From NCBI RefSeq assembly GCF_003667505.1, contig NZ_RCVJ01000043.1, forward strand, positions 23,605 to 87,604: a stretch of 64,000 nt of DNA, written 5' to 3'. The notes under the pieces are model-generated. The model did not search any database, was not told the origin of the DNA, and saw only the letters and a list, made by a program, of their open reading frames with translations. The position numbers and the translations under genes are program-made. Of this stretch, positions 17,481 through 27,407 are shown piece by piece. Each line of letters starts with the position of its first letter. The first letter of the stretch is position 1. The stretch comes from Micromonospora sp. BL4. GTDB taxonomy: Bacteria; Actinomycetota; Actinomycetes; Mycobacteriales; Micromonosporaceae.

Positions 17481-17534
17481 GCACGGGGCGGCGGGAGTGG
17501 ACAGAATTTCTGTCCATCACCGACCGCCCCGTGC
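17481..17534 (+). ncRNA. Structured leader hairpin upstream of ahcY
   Basis: An outer stem GCACGGGGCGG (17481-17491) pairs perfectly over 11 bp with CCGCCCCGTGC (17524-17534). An inner stem TGGACAGA (17498-17505) pairs with TCTGTCCA (17509-17516) around a 3-nt loop. The two stems are separated by a small internal loop of 6 and 7 nt. It lies 86 nt before the ahcY start. It does not match the SAH riboswitch core as I know it. It could be a regulatory RNA, a terminator for manA without a U tract, or a protein-binding palindrome (the inner part). Confidence 0.45.
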
Positions 17535-17620
17535 GCTGTTCGCCGACCGTCCCCCGGGCGCCCGTCGCAGGCGCGCGTAAGGTGGAAGGTCGGCGCAGAC
17601 ATCGTTCGACAGGAGCTTTC

Positions 17621-19120
<1,500 letters not shown>

Positions 19121-19174
19121 TCGACGCTCGCGTACCGGGTCGGCTGCTCTCGCGGCCGGCCCGGTTCGTCGTTT

Positions 19175-19189
19175 CCGCACCCGGTGCGG
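19175..19189 (+). terminator. Short hairpin after ahcY
   Basis: CCGCAC, loop CCG, GTGCGG about 55 nt after the ahcY stop. There is no T tract, and the stem is only 6 bp. It is the best terminator candidate between ahcY and the convergent small gene at 19211. Confidence 0.3.
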
Positions 19190-19210
19190 GCGGGCGGAGT
19201 TGCCGCCGGG

Positions 19211-19372
19211 TCAGCCCGATCGGCGGCGGGTGGGCCGGAACCAGGTCCAGACGCACCAGGCCAGCCAGCCGAGCGAGACGGCGGTGGCCAGCGGCCGCAG
19301 GCGCAGGGCGCTGAGCAGCAGCACAACGGCCAGCACCGCCAGCCACGGCAGGAATGCCTTCACGGCGGGCAT
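19211..19372 (-). CDS. Small membrane protein (53 residues)
   Basis: A minus-strand frame from the ATG at 19372 encodes MPAVKAFLPWLAVLAVVLLL..., with one long or two short hydrophobic helices (about 8-22 and 28-44), a Trp-rich end WLAWCVWTWF and a basic terminus RPTRRRSG. This is the pattern of a small inner-membrane protein. The Shine-Dalgarno is weak (GAAAAG). It is convergent to ahcY and divergent from efeU. No function is recognised; it could be a chance frame, but the hydrophobic-then-basic layout favours a real gene. Confidence 0.45.
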   Translation of the reverse strand: MPAVKAFLPWLAVLAVVLLLSALRLRPLATAVSLGWLAWCVWTWFRPTRRRSG

Positions 19373-19479
19373 CTTTTCACAGCGGCGCGGCGCCGGTTGA
19401 TCCTCGATCCGCCCAGGGCCGGTGACCTCGTCAAGAACGACTTGACGAGGCCTCTGAACAGGAGCAAGGTATGGCTGCC

Positions 19480-19498
19480 CTAAGTTAGTTGAGGCGTT
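19480..19498 (+). promoter_or_regulatory. Possible iron-dependent repressor (IdeR/DtxR) half-site upstream of efeU
   Basis: CTAAGTTAGTTGAGGCGTT lies 21 bp before efeU. Its first half agrees with the IdeR/DtxR consensus TTAGGTTAG at seven of nine positions. The second half matches poorly. Iron regulation of efeUOB is well established in other bacteria, which makes the site plausible but unproven. Confidence 0.3.
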
Positions 19499-19519
19499 CC
19501 TAATGATCTCGGAGCTCGG

Positions 19520-20476
19520 ATGTTCGCCACGTACCTGATCGGTCTGCGGGAGGGTCTGGAAGCGACCCTGGTGGTCAGCATCCTGGTCGCCTTCCTGGTG
19601 AAGTCGCAGCGTCGGGACCGGTTGCCCCAGGTCTGGGCGGGCGTCGCCCTGGCCGTTGCGCTCTCGGTGCTCTTCGGTTGGCTGATCGAGTACACCTCGA
19701 GCTCGCTGCTGGCCCGCTCCGAGGACCGCGAGCTGTTCGAGGCGATCACCTCCGTGGCCGCCGTGGTCTTCGTCACCTGGATGATCTTCTGGATGCGCCG
19801 GGCCGCCCGCACCATCGCCGGCGAGCTGCGCGGCAAGCTCACCGAGGCGCTGGCCGTCGGGTCCCTCGCGGTCGCCGGGATGGCCTTCCTCGCGGTGATC
19901 CGGGAGGGCCTGGAGACCGCGCTGATCTTCTACTCCGCCGCCCAGGGCGCGGCCGGCGACAGCGGACCGCTGCTCGCGCTGATCGGCGGCATCGCCACCG
20001 CCGTGGCCCTCGGTGTGCTGCTCTACGCCAGCGCCCTGCGCATCAACCTCAGCAAGTTCTTCACCTGGACCGGGGCGCTGCTGATCCTGGTCGCCGCCGG
20101 CATCCTCAAGTACGGCGTGCACGACTTCCAGGAGGCCGGCGTTCTACCCGGACTGAACGACCTGGCCTTCGACATCACCACCACGCTCGACCCCAGCACC
20201 TGGTACGCCGCGCTGCTCGCCGGGATGTTCAACGTGACCCCCGCGCCCACCGTGCTGGAGACGATCGCCTGGATCGGGTACGCCGTACCGGTCCTCCTGC
20301 TCTTCCTGCGCCCGGCCCGTCGTACGCCGGCGCCCGTCGCGGCGCCGACCGGACCCGCGGCCGAGGCGGTCCCGACGACCGGCGCGAGCGACACCGCGAC
20401 CACCACCACCGTCACCGAGCGCGGGGCCGACACCGGCACCGGGGCCGAGGCGGCGTCCACGCCGCAGCGTGCCTGA
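19520..20476 (+). CDS. efeU: FTR1-family iron permease EfeU
   Basis: 318 residues, about seven TM helices. Both iron-translocation motifs of the Ftr1/EfeU family are present: REGLEATLVVSILVAF near residue 10 and REGLETALIFYSA near residue 130. The C-terminal ~55 residues (PARRTPAPVAAP...) are a Thr/Ala-rich cytoplasmic tail beyond the usual family end. It moves iron across the membrane together with EfeO and EfeB, encoded immediately downstream. The promoter region is short and contains a possible IdeR half-site. Confidence 0.93.
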   Translation: MFATYLIGLREGLEATLVVSILVAFLVKSQRRDRLPQVWAGVALAVALSVLFGWLIEYTSSSLLARSEDRELFEAITSVAAVVFVTWMIFWMRRAARTIAGELRGKLTEALAVGSLAVAGMAFLAVIREGLETALIFYSAAQGAAGDSGPLLALIGGIATAVALGVLLYASALRINLSKFFTWTGALLILVAAGILKYGVHDFQEAGVLPGLNDLAFDITTTLDPSTWYAALLAGMFNVTPAPTVLETIAWIGYAVPVLLLFLRPARRTPAPVAAPTGPAAEAVPTTGASDTATTTTVTERGADTGTGAEAASTPQRA

Positions 20477-20499
20477 CCCCACGAGGAGAGACAGCTCAG

Positions 20500-21633
20500 A
20501 TGCGTACCACCCGATTCTTCGCGCTGGCCGCTGCCGGCGTGCTGGCCACGACCGGCGTCGCCGCCTGTTCCGACTCCGACAAGGGTGAGGCGACCGGGGC
20601 CGGTGGCCCGATCGTGGTCAAGGCCAGCGACACCGCCTGCGAGGTCGGCACCACCGACCTCGGCGCCGGAACCGCCACCTTCAAGATCACCAACTCGGGT
20701 GCGAAGGTGACCGAGTTCTACGTGTACGCCTCCGGCGACCGGGTGATGGGCGAGGTCGAGAACATCGCCCCCGGGCTGAGCCGCGAGCTGCACGTGGAGC
20801 TGCCGGCCGGCACGTACGAGACGGCGTGCAAGCCGGGTATGAGCGGCAAGGGCATCCGCGGCGCGCTCAAGGTCAGCGGATCGGCCGAGCCGCTGACCGC
20901 CGACGCCGCGCTGGCCGGCGCGACCGACAACTACCAGCGCTACGTCAAGAGCCAGACCGCCGCGCTGCTGGAGAAGACCGAGGAGTTCGTCGCCGCGGTC
21001 AAGGCCGGCGACGTGGCGAAGGCCAAGGCCCTCTTCCCGGTCGCCCGCACCTACTGGGAGCGGATCGAGCCGGTGGCCGAGATCTTCGGCGACCTCGACC
21101 CCAAGATCGACGGTCGCGAGGAGGTCATCGAGGAGGGGATGGAGTTCACCGGCTTCCACCGCATCGAGAAGGACCTCTGGCAGTCCGGCGACATCAGCAA
21201 GGACGGCCCGATCGCCGACCGGCTGCTGGTCGATGTCAAGGAGATCGTCGCCAAGGCCAACGCGGAGAAGCTCTCCCCGCTCCAGCTCGCCAACGGCGCC
21301 AAGGAACTGCTCGACGAGGTGGCCAGCGGCAAGATCACCGGCGAGGAGGACCGCTACTCGCACACCGACCTGTGGGACTTCGCCGCCAACCTGGAAGGTT
21401 CCAAGGCTGCCGTGTCCGCCCTCCGTCCGGCGCTGGAGCAGCGCTCGCCGGAGCTGGTCAAGCAGCTGGACACCGAGTTCGCCAACGTCGAGGCGTTGCT
21501 CGGCAAGCACCGCGACGGCGACGGCTGGAAGCTGCACACCGCGTTGAGCAAGGCCGAGCTCAAGGAGCTCTCCGACGGCATCAACGCGCTCGCCGAGCCG
21601 ATCAGCAAGGTCGCCGCAGTCGTCGCCAAGTGA
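20500..21633 (+). CDS. efeO: Iron uptake lipoprotein EfeO
   Basis: 377 residues from the ATG at 20500, preceded by GAGGAGAG. A lipoprotein signal ends at LATTGVAACSDSD (lipobox Cys 24). Then comes an EfeO-type cupredoxin domain (about 35-130, with ITNSGAKVTEFYVYASG and TYETACKPGM). After it lies the M75 peptidase-like (imelysin) domain with the metal motif H220-x-x-E223 in GFHRIEKDLW. It captures iron outside the membrane and passes it to EfeU. Second gene of efeUOB, 23 bp after efeU. Confidence 0.93.
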   Translation: MRTTRFFALAAAGVLATTGVAACSDSDKGEATGAGGPIVVKASDTACEVGTTDLGAGTATFKITNSGAKVTEFYVYASGDRVMGEVENIAPGLSRELHVELPAGTYETACKPGMSGKGIRGALKVSGSAEPLTADAALAGATDNYQRYVKSQTAALLEKTEEFVAAVKAGDVAKAKALFPVARTYWERIEPVAEIFGDLDPKIDGREEVIEEGMEFTGFHRIEKDLWQSGDISKDGPIADRLLVDVKEIVAKANAEKLSPLQLANGAKELLDEVASGKITGEEDRYSHTDLWDFAANLEGSKAAVSALRPALEQRSPELVKQLDTEFANVEALLGKHRDGDGWKLHTALSKAELKELSDGINALAEPISKVAAVVAK

Positions 21634-21658
21634 CCGGACGTCAGGGAGGGTCGAGTCG

Positions 21659-22936
21659 ATGAGCGGGAGCAGGTTGACCCGCCGGCGAGCGATCACGCTC
21701 GCCGGCGCCGGGGTGGCCGGAGTCGCCGGGGTGGCGGCCGGCGCGGGCGCGCTGATCAACGGCTCCCGTGACCCGGCCGCGGCCAGCGACCATCCGGCGG
21801 GGGCGGTGCCGTTCCACGGCGAGCACCAGGCCGGCATCGTCACGCCGGCCCAGGACCGGCTGCACTTCGTCGCCTTCGACGTGATCACCAAGGATCGCGC
21901 CCGGCTGGTCGAGATGCTCCAGGAGTGGACGGCCGCCGCCGCCCGGATGACCGCCGGGCGGGACGCCGGGGTGCTCGGCGCGGTGGGCGGGGTGCCGGAG
22001 GCCCCGCCGGACGACACCGGCGAGGCGCTCGGCCTGCCCCCCTCGCAGCTCACCCTCACCATCGGCTTCGGGTCGACCCTGTTCCGCGACGCCGACGGCC
22101 GGGACCGGTTCGGTATCGCCGACCGGCGCCCGGCCGCGCTGGCCGAGCTGCCCAAGTTCCCCGGCGACGCGTTGCAGGCGCAGCTCTCCGGCGGCGACCT
22201 CTGCGTGCAGGCGTGCGCCAACGATCCGCAGGTGGCGGTGCACGCGATCCGCAACCTGGCCCGGCTCGGCATGGGCGTGGTGAGCGTCCGCTGGTCGCAG
22301 CTCGGCTTCGGCCGTACCTCGTCGACCTCGCGCGACCAGGCCACGGCGCGCAACCTGTTCGGGTTCAAGGACGGCACGGCCAACCTCAAGGCCGAGGAGA
22401 CCGACCTGCTGCGCGACCAGCTGTGGGTGCAGCCGGGCGACGGGCCGGACTGGATGACCGGAGGCTCGTACCTGGTCACCCGCAAGATCCGGATGCTCGT
22501 GGAGACGTGGGACCGGACCTCGCTGGCCGAGCAGGAGGAGATCGTCGGTCGGACGAAGGGCAGCGGCGCCCCGCTGGGCCGCACCGACGAGTTCGACGAG
22601 CCGGATTTCGTCGCGCGCGGTGACGACGGGCAGCCGTTGATCGCCGAGCACGCCCACGTCACGCTGGCCCACCCCAGCCGGAACAACGGCGCGCACCTGC
22701 TGCGCCGCGGCTACAACTTCGTCGACGGCTCGGACGGCCTCGGCCGGCTCGACGCGGGTCTGTTCTTCATCGCCTACCAGCGGGATCCGCGCCGGCAGTT
22801 CGTGCCGATCCAGACCCAGTTGGCCCGGCACGACGTGATGAACGAGTACCTCCGGCACGTCTCCAGCGGCCTGTTCGCCTGCCCGCCCGGTGTGCGTGAC
22901 GGCGGGGACCACTGGGGGCGGACGCTCTTCGGCTGA
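21659..22936 (+). CDS. efeB: Dye-decolorizing heme peroxidase/deferrochelatase EfeB
   Basis: 425 residues. A twin-arginine signal (RLTRRRAITLAGAGVAGVAG) exports the folded heme protein. The DyP signature GFKDGTAN is present with catalytic Asp D238, and the heme-side region is VTLAHPSRNNGAHLLRRGYNFVDG. In EfeUOB systems EfeB oxidises ferrous iron or releases iron from heme, supporting EfeO and EfeU. An AGGGAGG-like site precedes the ATG. It is the last gene of the operon; the following 220 bp to mtrA holds no gene. Confidence 0.93.
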   Translation: MSGSRLTRRRAITLAGAGVAGVAGVAAGAGALINGSRDPAAASDHPAGAVPFHGEHQAGIVTPAQDRLHFVAFDVITKDRARLVEMLQEWTAAAARMTAGRDAGVLGAVGGVPEAPPDDTGEALGLPPSQLTLTIGFGSTLFRDADGRDRFGIADRRPAALAELPKFPGDALQAQLSGGDLCVQACANDPQVAVHAIRNLARLGMGVVSVRWSQLGFGRTSSTSRDQATARNLFGFKDGTANLKAEETDLLRDQLWVQPGDGPDWMTGGSYLVTRKIRMLVETWDRTSLAEQEEIVGRTKGSGAPLGRTDEFDEPDFVARGDDGQPLIAEHAHVTLAHPSRNNGAHLLRRGYNFVDGSDGLGRLDAGLFFIAYQRDPRRQFVPIQTQLARHDVMNEYLRHVSSGLFACPPGVRDGGDHWGRTLFG

Positions 22937-23137
22937 CGGCCGTCCGGATCGCGACAGGCCGACCGGCCGAGGCAGCGGTGGCGCCGGGCGGCACCGAAGG
23001 GGGATCATGGGTGGCCCGGCCAGGATTTCTTCCCTGCCGGGCCCGCATCACGTGGCGCCGCCGCCGCGGGTCGCGGTGCGACGCTTGCCGGCGGCGCTAT
23101 CCGTTACCGGGTGACGCCGGTCCCACCGAACTGAACG

Positions 23138-23156
23138 GGGATGCAATATTAATCCC
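23138..23156 (+). promoter_or_regulatory. AT-rich element abutting the mtrA start
   Basis: GGGAT (23138-23142) and ATCCC (23152-23156) flank an AT-rich core that includes AATATT (23145-23150), ending directly at the ATG of mtrA. No Shine-Dalgarno exists. AATATT sits where the -10 box of a leaderless transcript would be. The flanking 5-bp inverted repeat could be an operator. Confidence 0.4.
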
Positions 23157-23846
23157 ATGAGAGCCCGGGTACTGGTGGTCGACGACGACCCCGCACTCGC
23201 CGAGATGCTCGGCATCGTGCTGCGCAGCGAGGGTTTCCTGCCCTCGTTCGTGGCCGACGGCGAGCGGGCGTTGGCGGCGTTCCGCGATAGTCGTCCCGAT
23301 ATCGTCCTGCTTGACCTGATGCTGCCCGGGATGAGCGGCATCGATGTCGCTCGGTCGATTCGAGCCGAGTCCGGCGTGCCGATCGTGATGCTGACCGCCA
23401 AGAGCGACACCGTCGACGTGGTGCTCGGCCTGGAGTCGGGCGCCGACGACTACGTGGTCAAGCCGTTCAAGCCCAAGGAGCTGGTCGCCCGGATGCGGGC
23501 TCGGCTGCGCCGGGGCGAGGACGTGGCACCGGAGATGCTGACCATCGGGCCACCCGGCAACCAGATCACCATCGACGTGCCCGCGCACACGGTCAGCCGC
23601 AACGGCGAGGAGGTCAAGCTGACTCCGCTGGAGTTCGATCTGCTGGTCGCGCTCGCCCGCAAGCCGCGTCAGGTCTTCACCCGCGAGGTGCTGCTGGAGC
23701 AGGTCTGGGGCTACCGGCACGCAGCCGACACCCGGCTGGTCAACGTGCACGTGCAGCGGCTGCGCGCCAAGATCGAGCCGGATCCGGAGCGGCCGGAAAT
23801 CATCCTCACCGTGCGGGGCGTGGGCTACAAGGCGGGGACCGGATAG
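23157..23846 (+). CDS. mtrA: Response regulator MtrA
   Basis: 229 residues, OmpR/PhoB-type. The receiver domain has the acidic pocket DDD at 9-11, phosphorylation site D53 in IVLLDLMLPG, conserved Thr in MLTAKS and Lys in VVKPFKPKEL. The C-terminal winged helix (PLEFDLLVALARKPRQVFTREVLLEQVWGYRHAADTRLVNVHVQRLR) binds DNA. MtrA with MtrB and LpqB controls cell-wall, division and antibiotic-related genes in actinobacteria. The start codon seems leaderless. Confidence 0.96.
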   Translation: MRARVLVVDDDPALAEMLGIVLRSEGFLPSFVADGERALAAFRDSRPDIVLLDLMLPGMSGIDVARSIRAESGVPIVMLTAKSDTVDVVLGLESGADDYVVKPFKPKELVARMRARLRRGEDVAPEMLTIGPPGNQITIDVPAHTVSRNGEEVKLTPLEFDLLVALARKPRQVFTREVLLEQVWGYRHAADTRLVNVHVQRLRAKIEPDPERPEIILTVRGVGYKAGTG

Positions 23847-23858
23847 CCTGGTCACACT

Positions 23859-25613
23859 GTGTCAAGCTCCCCGCCCCCGCACCCTCAGACGACTGCCCGC
23901 CGGCCCCGCGCCGGCTGGGAGCTCTGGCGTGCGCTGAGCGGGCGAGCCGCCCGGATGGTGGCGCGGGTGCACCAGACCTGGCGCCGCTCGCTCCAGGTCC
24001 GGGTGGTGACCATCACGCTCGTCGCCTCCAGCCTGCTGGTCGGCGGCTTCGCGTACCTGATCGCTGACAAGATCACCACGATCCTGCTCGACAGCGCCCG
24101 CACCGACGTCCGGCAGCGCGTGAACAGCGGCGCCGGCTACGCGGCCAAGCAGGTCTCGCTGTACGGCCAGCCGCAGGAGGCGCAGCTCCAGGAGACCATC
24201 GAGGACACGGTCAACTATCTGGCCGGCGGCGACCCCGAGCAGATCAGTGGTGTGGTGGTGGCGATCACCGCCGACGGCTATCCGAACGTCATCCAGGCCC
24301 GCACCGCGCCCGCGGCGAACGTCCAGCCGCTGATCAGCCAGGAGCTGCGGGCCGCGGTCGCCAGCGGCAAGGTGGCCAGCCAGATCCGCACCGGCCGGCT
24401 GACCGGAGAGCCCACCAAATATCTGGTCTACGGCTCGCCGGTGCCCACCCGGTTCGGTCAGATCGAGCTCTACTACCTCGTGCCGTTGACCCAGCAGGAC
24501 CGCACCGCCGCCGACGCCCGAGCCACCGTGGTGGCCACCGGGGTCGCCCTGGTGATCCTGCTCGGGCTGCTCGCGGCCCTGGTCACCCGGCTGGTGGTCA
24601 ATCCGGTCCGGGTCGCCGCGCGGACGGCCCAGCGGCTCTCCGCCGGCCTGCTCGACCAGCGGATGGTGGTCAACGGCGAGGACGACCTCGCCCTGCTCGC
24701 CGCGTCGTTCAACCAGATGGCGACCAACCTGCAACGGCAGATCCTCCGCCTGGAGGAGATGTCCCGGTTGCAGCGCCGGTTCACGTCCGACGTCTCGCAC
24801 GAGCTGCGTACCCCGTTGACCACGGTCCGGATGGCCGCCGACCTGATCTTCGCCGAGCGCGACGAGTTCGACCCGGCGGTGGCCCGCAGCGCCGAGCTGC
24901 TCCAAGCCGAGCTGGACCGGTTCGAGGAGTTGCTCACCGACCTGTTGGAGATCAGCCGGTTCGACGCCGGCTTCGCCATGCTGGACGCCGAGCCAACCGA
25001 CCTGGTGCCGGTGGTGCACCGGGTGGTCGACCGGCTCGCCGGCCTGGCCGAGCGCGTGGGCGTCCCGATCGAGTTGGACCTGCCGGGCACGCCGGTGATC
25101 GCCGAGGTCGACCCGCGCCGGGTCGAGCGGGTGCTGCGCAACCTGGTCGGCAACGCCGTCGAGCACGGTGAGGCACGTCCCGTGCTGATCACTCTCGGCA
25201 TCGACGAGACCGCCGTGGCGATCACCGTCCGGGATCGCGGCGTGGGGCTCAAGGTGGGCGAGGAAAAGTTGGTGTTCAACCGGTTCTGGCGGGCGGACCC
25301 GTCCCGGGCCCGGCAGACCGGTGGCACCGGTCTGGGCCTGTCCATCAGCCTCGAGGACGCCCGGCTGCACGGCGGCTGGCTGGAGGCGTGGGGTGCGCCC
25401 GGGCAGGGCGCGCAGTTCCGGCTCACCCTGCCGGCCCGCGCGGGCGACCGGCTGACCACCTCGCCGCTGCGGCTGGTGCCCGCCGACGCCGCACTGCCGT
25501 TCGGTGGCCCCCGGGATGGCGGCCCGTTGGCCATCGGTCCCGGCGCCGACGGCACGCTGGCGATCGCCCCGGCGCCCGCCGAGGACGGCCACCGTGCGGA
25601 GGTGCGATCGTGA
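23859..25613 (+). CDS. mtrB: Sensor histidine kinase MtrB
   Basis: 584 residues from the GTG at 23859, 12 bp after mtrA. There are two TM helices (about 46-66 and 221-243) flanking an extracellular sensor domain, then a HAMP domain (VVNPVRVAARTAQRLSAGLLDQRM). The dimerisation domain carries phospho-acceptor H314 in RFTSDVSHELRTPLTTVRM. The ATP-binding domain has N-box LVGNAVEHGEARPVL, G1 VRDRGVGLKVGEEKLVFNRFWRAD, and GGTGLGLSI. The C-terminal ~60 residues are a disordered Gly/Pro/Ala tail. It phosphorylates MtrA and is modulated by LpqB, whose gene overlaps its stop. Confidence 0.96.
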   Translation: MSSSPPPHPQTTARRPRAGWELWRALSGRAARMVARVHQTWRRSLQVRVVTITLVASSLLVGGFAYLIADKITTILLDSARTDVRQRVNSGAGYAAKQVSLYGQPQEAQLQETIEDTVNYLAGGDPEQISGVVVAITADGYPNVIQARTAPAANVQPLISQELRAAVASGKVASQIRTGRLTGEPTKYLVYGSPVPTRFGQIELYYLVPLTQQDRTAADARATVVATGVALVILLGLLAALVTRLVVNPVRVAARTAQRLSAGLLDQRMVVNGEDDLALLAASFNQMATNLQRQILRLEEMSRLQRRFTSDVSHELRTPLTTVRMAADLIFAERDEFDPAVARSAELLQAELDRFEELLTDLLEISRFDAGFAMLDAEPTDLVPVVHRVVDRLAGLAERVGVPIELDLPGTPVIAEVDPRRVERVLRNLVGNAVEHGEARPVLITLGIDETAVAITVRDRGVGLKVGEEKLVFNRFWRADPSRARQTGGTGLGLSISLEDARLHGGWLEAWGAPGQGAQFRLTLPARAGDRLTTSPLRLVPADAALPFGGPRDGGPLAIGPGADGTLAIAPAPAEDGHRAEVRS

Positions 25614-27403
25614 GGCGCCAGGTCATGGTCGGGGCACTCGGCGCGGCGCTGCTGCTCGGCGGGGCGTGCGGCATCCCGGCGTCGTCCGACGTGCGGGTGG
25701 ACGGCAAGGGCGGGACCGCGACGGAGGCCGGCTCGAACAACGGCGGTCGAAGTGAGCCGCCGACGCGCACGGCCAGCGGCAGCGACATCGACGCGTTCGT
25801 GCGCAACTTCCTGGACGCCGCCGCTGGTGAGCCGGACCGGGCCTACGAGCGGGTCAAGCTGTTCGTCGCGCCGGAGCACCAGTCCAAACTGCAGGAGAAG
25901 AAGGGCAGCGAGGTCGCGCTGAACGTGGTCCGGCTGCGGGAGGCGGTCTTCACCGGCAACAGCGACCTGACCACCACCGTGAAGATCAAGGTGCAACAGC
26001 TCGGCCTGTTGCGGTCCAACGGCACCCTGGCCCCGCCGGTGGCGACCGAGACGGGGTACGAGTTCCGGGTGCGCAGCGCGGCGTTCGGCGGCGACGACGA
26101 GCGCGCCGGCCTGTACGTCCTCGACCCGCCGAACGTGCTGCTGCTCAGCGACAACGCCCTACAGCAGTACTACCAGGACGAGTCGATCTACTTCTGGAGT
26201 TCCGACGGCAGCCGTCTGGTGCCCGATCAGCGCTATCTGCCGGCGGCGGTACCGGACGAACGCCGGGTCAACGAGGTGGTGAAGTGGCTGGTCGGTGGCC
26301 CGTCCGACTGGCTGCGCCCCGGCGTCGTCGGGCTGCCCGACCGCACCGAGCTGGTCAACAACGCCACCGGCGCGCACAACCGGTGGGAGGTCAACCTGGA
26401 CATGTCCGGTGACGACCAGACCCAGATCGACCGGTTGATCACCCAGTTGGCCTGGTCGCTGGGCGACCTGCGGGGCGAGCTGGCGCTGAAGATCCGCAAC
26501 AACGCGCTGCCCGTGCAGGATCTGGAGGCGCGCCGAAACTCCGAGGCGCTCTACCCGATCATCGAGGGCCCGCAGCGGTACGGCGTCTACGAGGGCGCCA
26601 TCCGCCCGCTCGACTTCCCCGGCGAGCCCAGCGGCGACGTGCCGTTGTCGGCCGAGGTCAACCGCAACATCGTGTCCGCGGGGCTCGCGCGGGCCGAGGG
26701 CCGGATCCTCGCCGCGATGGTGGTGAACAGCGGCAAGGGAAGGCACCGACTCGCGGTGGGCACCGGCCCCGCCCTCAACCGGAGCGGGAAAGACTACGCC
26801 TCGATCAGCCGTCCGGTCTGGCTGCGCACGGTCGACTCCCGCCCGGGCCGGGGCCTGGTGGTGGCCGACGGCCGTCTCTACCGCTTCGACGAGGCCGCCG
26901 GGATGTACCAGGTGCCGCTGAACCTGCCCACCCCGGAGGTCACCGCGGTGGCCGCAGCTCTGGACGGCCAGCGGGTCGCGTTGATCGCCGGCGGCCGGCT
27001 GTACGTCGCGGCGGTCAACCTGGACGGCGGCGGGGTCTCCATCGGGCCGCCGCGGGCGCTCGTCACCTCGCTGACCGGCCTCAGCGCCGTGGACTGGAGC
27101 GGGGAGGGCCGCCTGGTGGTGGCCGGGTCGGCCGGCCAGCCGGCGATCTACGGGATCAGCGTGGACGGGGCCCTGGAGACGCCGCTGAAGACCGACGTGG
27201 GTGCCAAGGTCAACCACCTGACGGCGTACCCGACGAACGACGAGGTGCCGTCACCCAGCGTGGGATACATGTACGAGGCGAACGGGGTGGCCTACCGCAG
27301 CAGCCCGTTCGAGCGGATCGAGCCCGGACAGGTACGGGACGTCGCTCCACCGCCGGCCGGGCTCCGCCCGAGCAACCCGTCGGCCCCGTTCTTCCTCTAC
27401 TGA
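25610..27403 (+). CDS. lpqB: Lipoprotein LpqB
   Basis: 597 residues from the GTG at 25610, overlapping the mtrB stop (GTGA). The lipobox is LLGGACG, so the mature protein is a membrane-tethered lipoprotein. After a Gly/Thr linker come the GerMN-like domain (about 190-330, PAAVPDERRVNEVVKWLVGGPSDWLRP) and a C-terminal beta-propeller (PVWLRTVDSRPGRGLVVADGRLYRFDEAAG, VTAVAAALDGQRVALIAGG, LSAVDWSGEGRLVVAG). This matches LpqB of Mycobacterium and Streptomyces, which binds the MtrB sensor domain. Confidence 0.95.
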   Translation: MRRQVMVGALGAALLLGGACGIPASSDVRVDGKGGTATEAGSNNGGRSEPPTRTASGSDIDAFVRNFLDAAAGEPDRAYERVKLFVAPEHQSKLQEKKGSEVALNVVRLREAVFTGNSDLTTTVKIKVQQLGLLRSNGTLAPPVATETGYEFRVRSAAFGGDDERAGLYVLDPPNVLLLSDNALQQYYQDESIYFWSSDGSRLVPDQRYLPAAVPDERRVNEVVKWLVGGPSDWLRPGVVGLPDRTELVNNATGAHNRWEVNLDMSGDDQTQIDRLITQLAWSLGDLRGELALKIRNNALPVQDLEARRNSEALYPIIEGPQRYGVYEGAIRPLDFPGEPSGDVPLSAEVNRNIVSAGLARAEGRILAAMVVNSGKGRHRLAVGTGPALNRSGKDYASISRPVWLRTVDSRPGRGLVVADGRLYRFDEAAGMYQVPLNLPTPEVTAVAAALDGQRVALIAGGRLYVAAVNLDGGGVSIGPPRALVTSLTGLSAVDWSGEGRLVVAGSAGQPAIYGISVDGALETPLKTDVGAKVNHLTAYPTNDEVPSPSVGYMYEANGVAYRSSPFERIEPGQVRDVAPPPAGLRPSNPSAPFFLY

Positions 27404-27407
27404 CGTC

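Noticed and set aside
17346..17620. SAH riboswitch upstream of ahcY
   Set aside because: The conserved core sequence of that class as I know it is not present. Only the unclassified hairpin is supported.
19184..19483. Plus-strand 99-residue gene before efeU
   Set aside because: It is polar low-complexity sequence crossing the efeU promoter; the opposite-strand hydrophobic frame is the more plausible gene.
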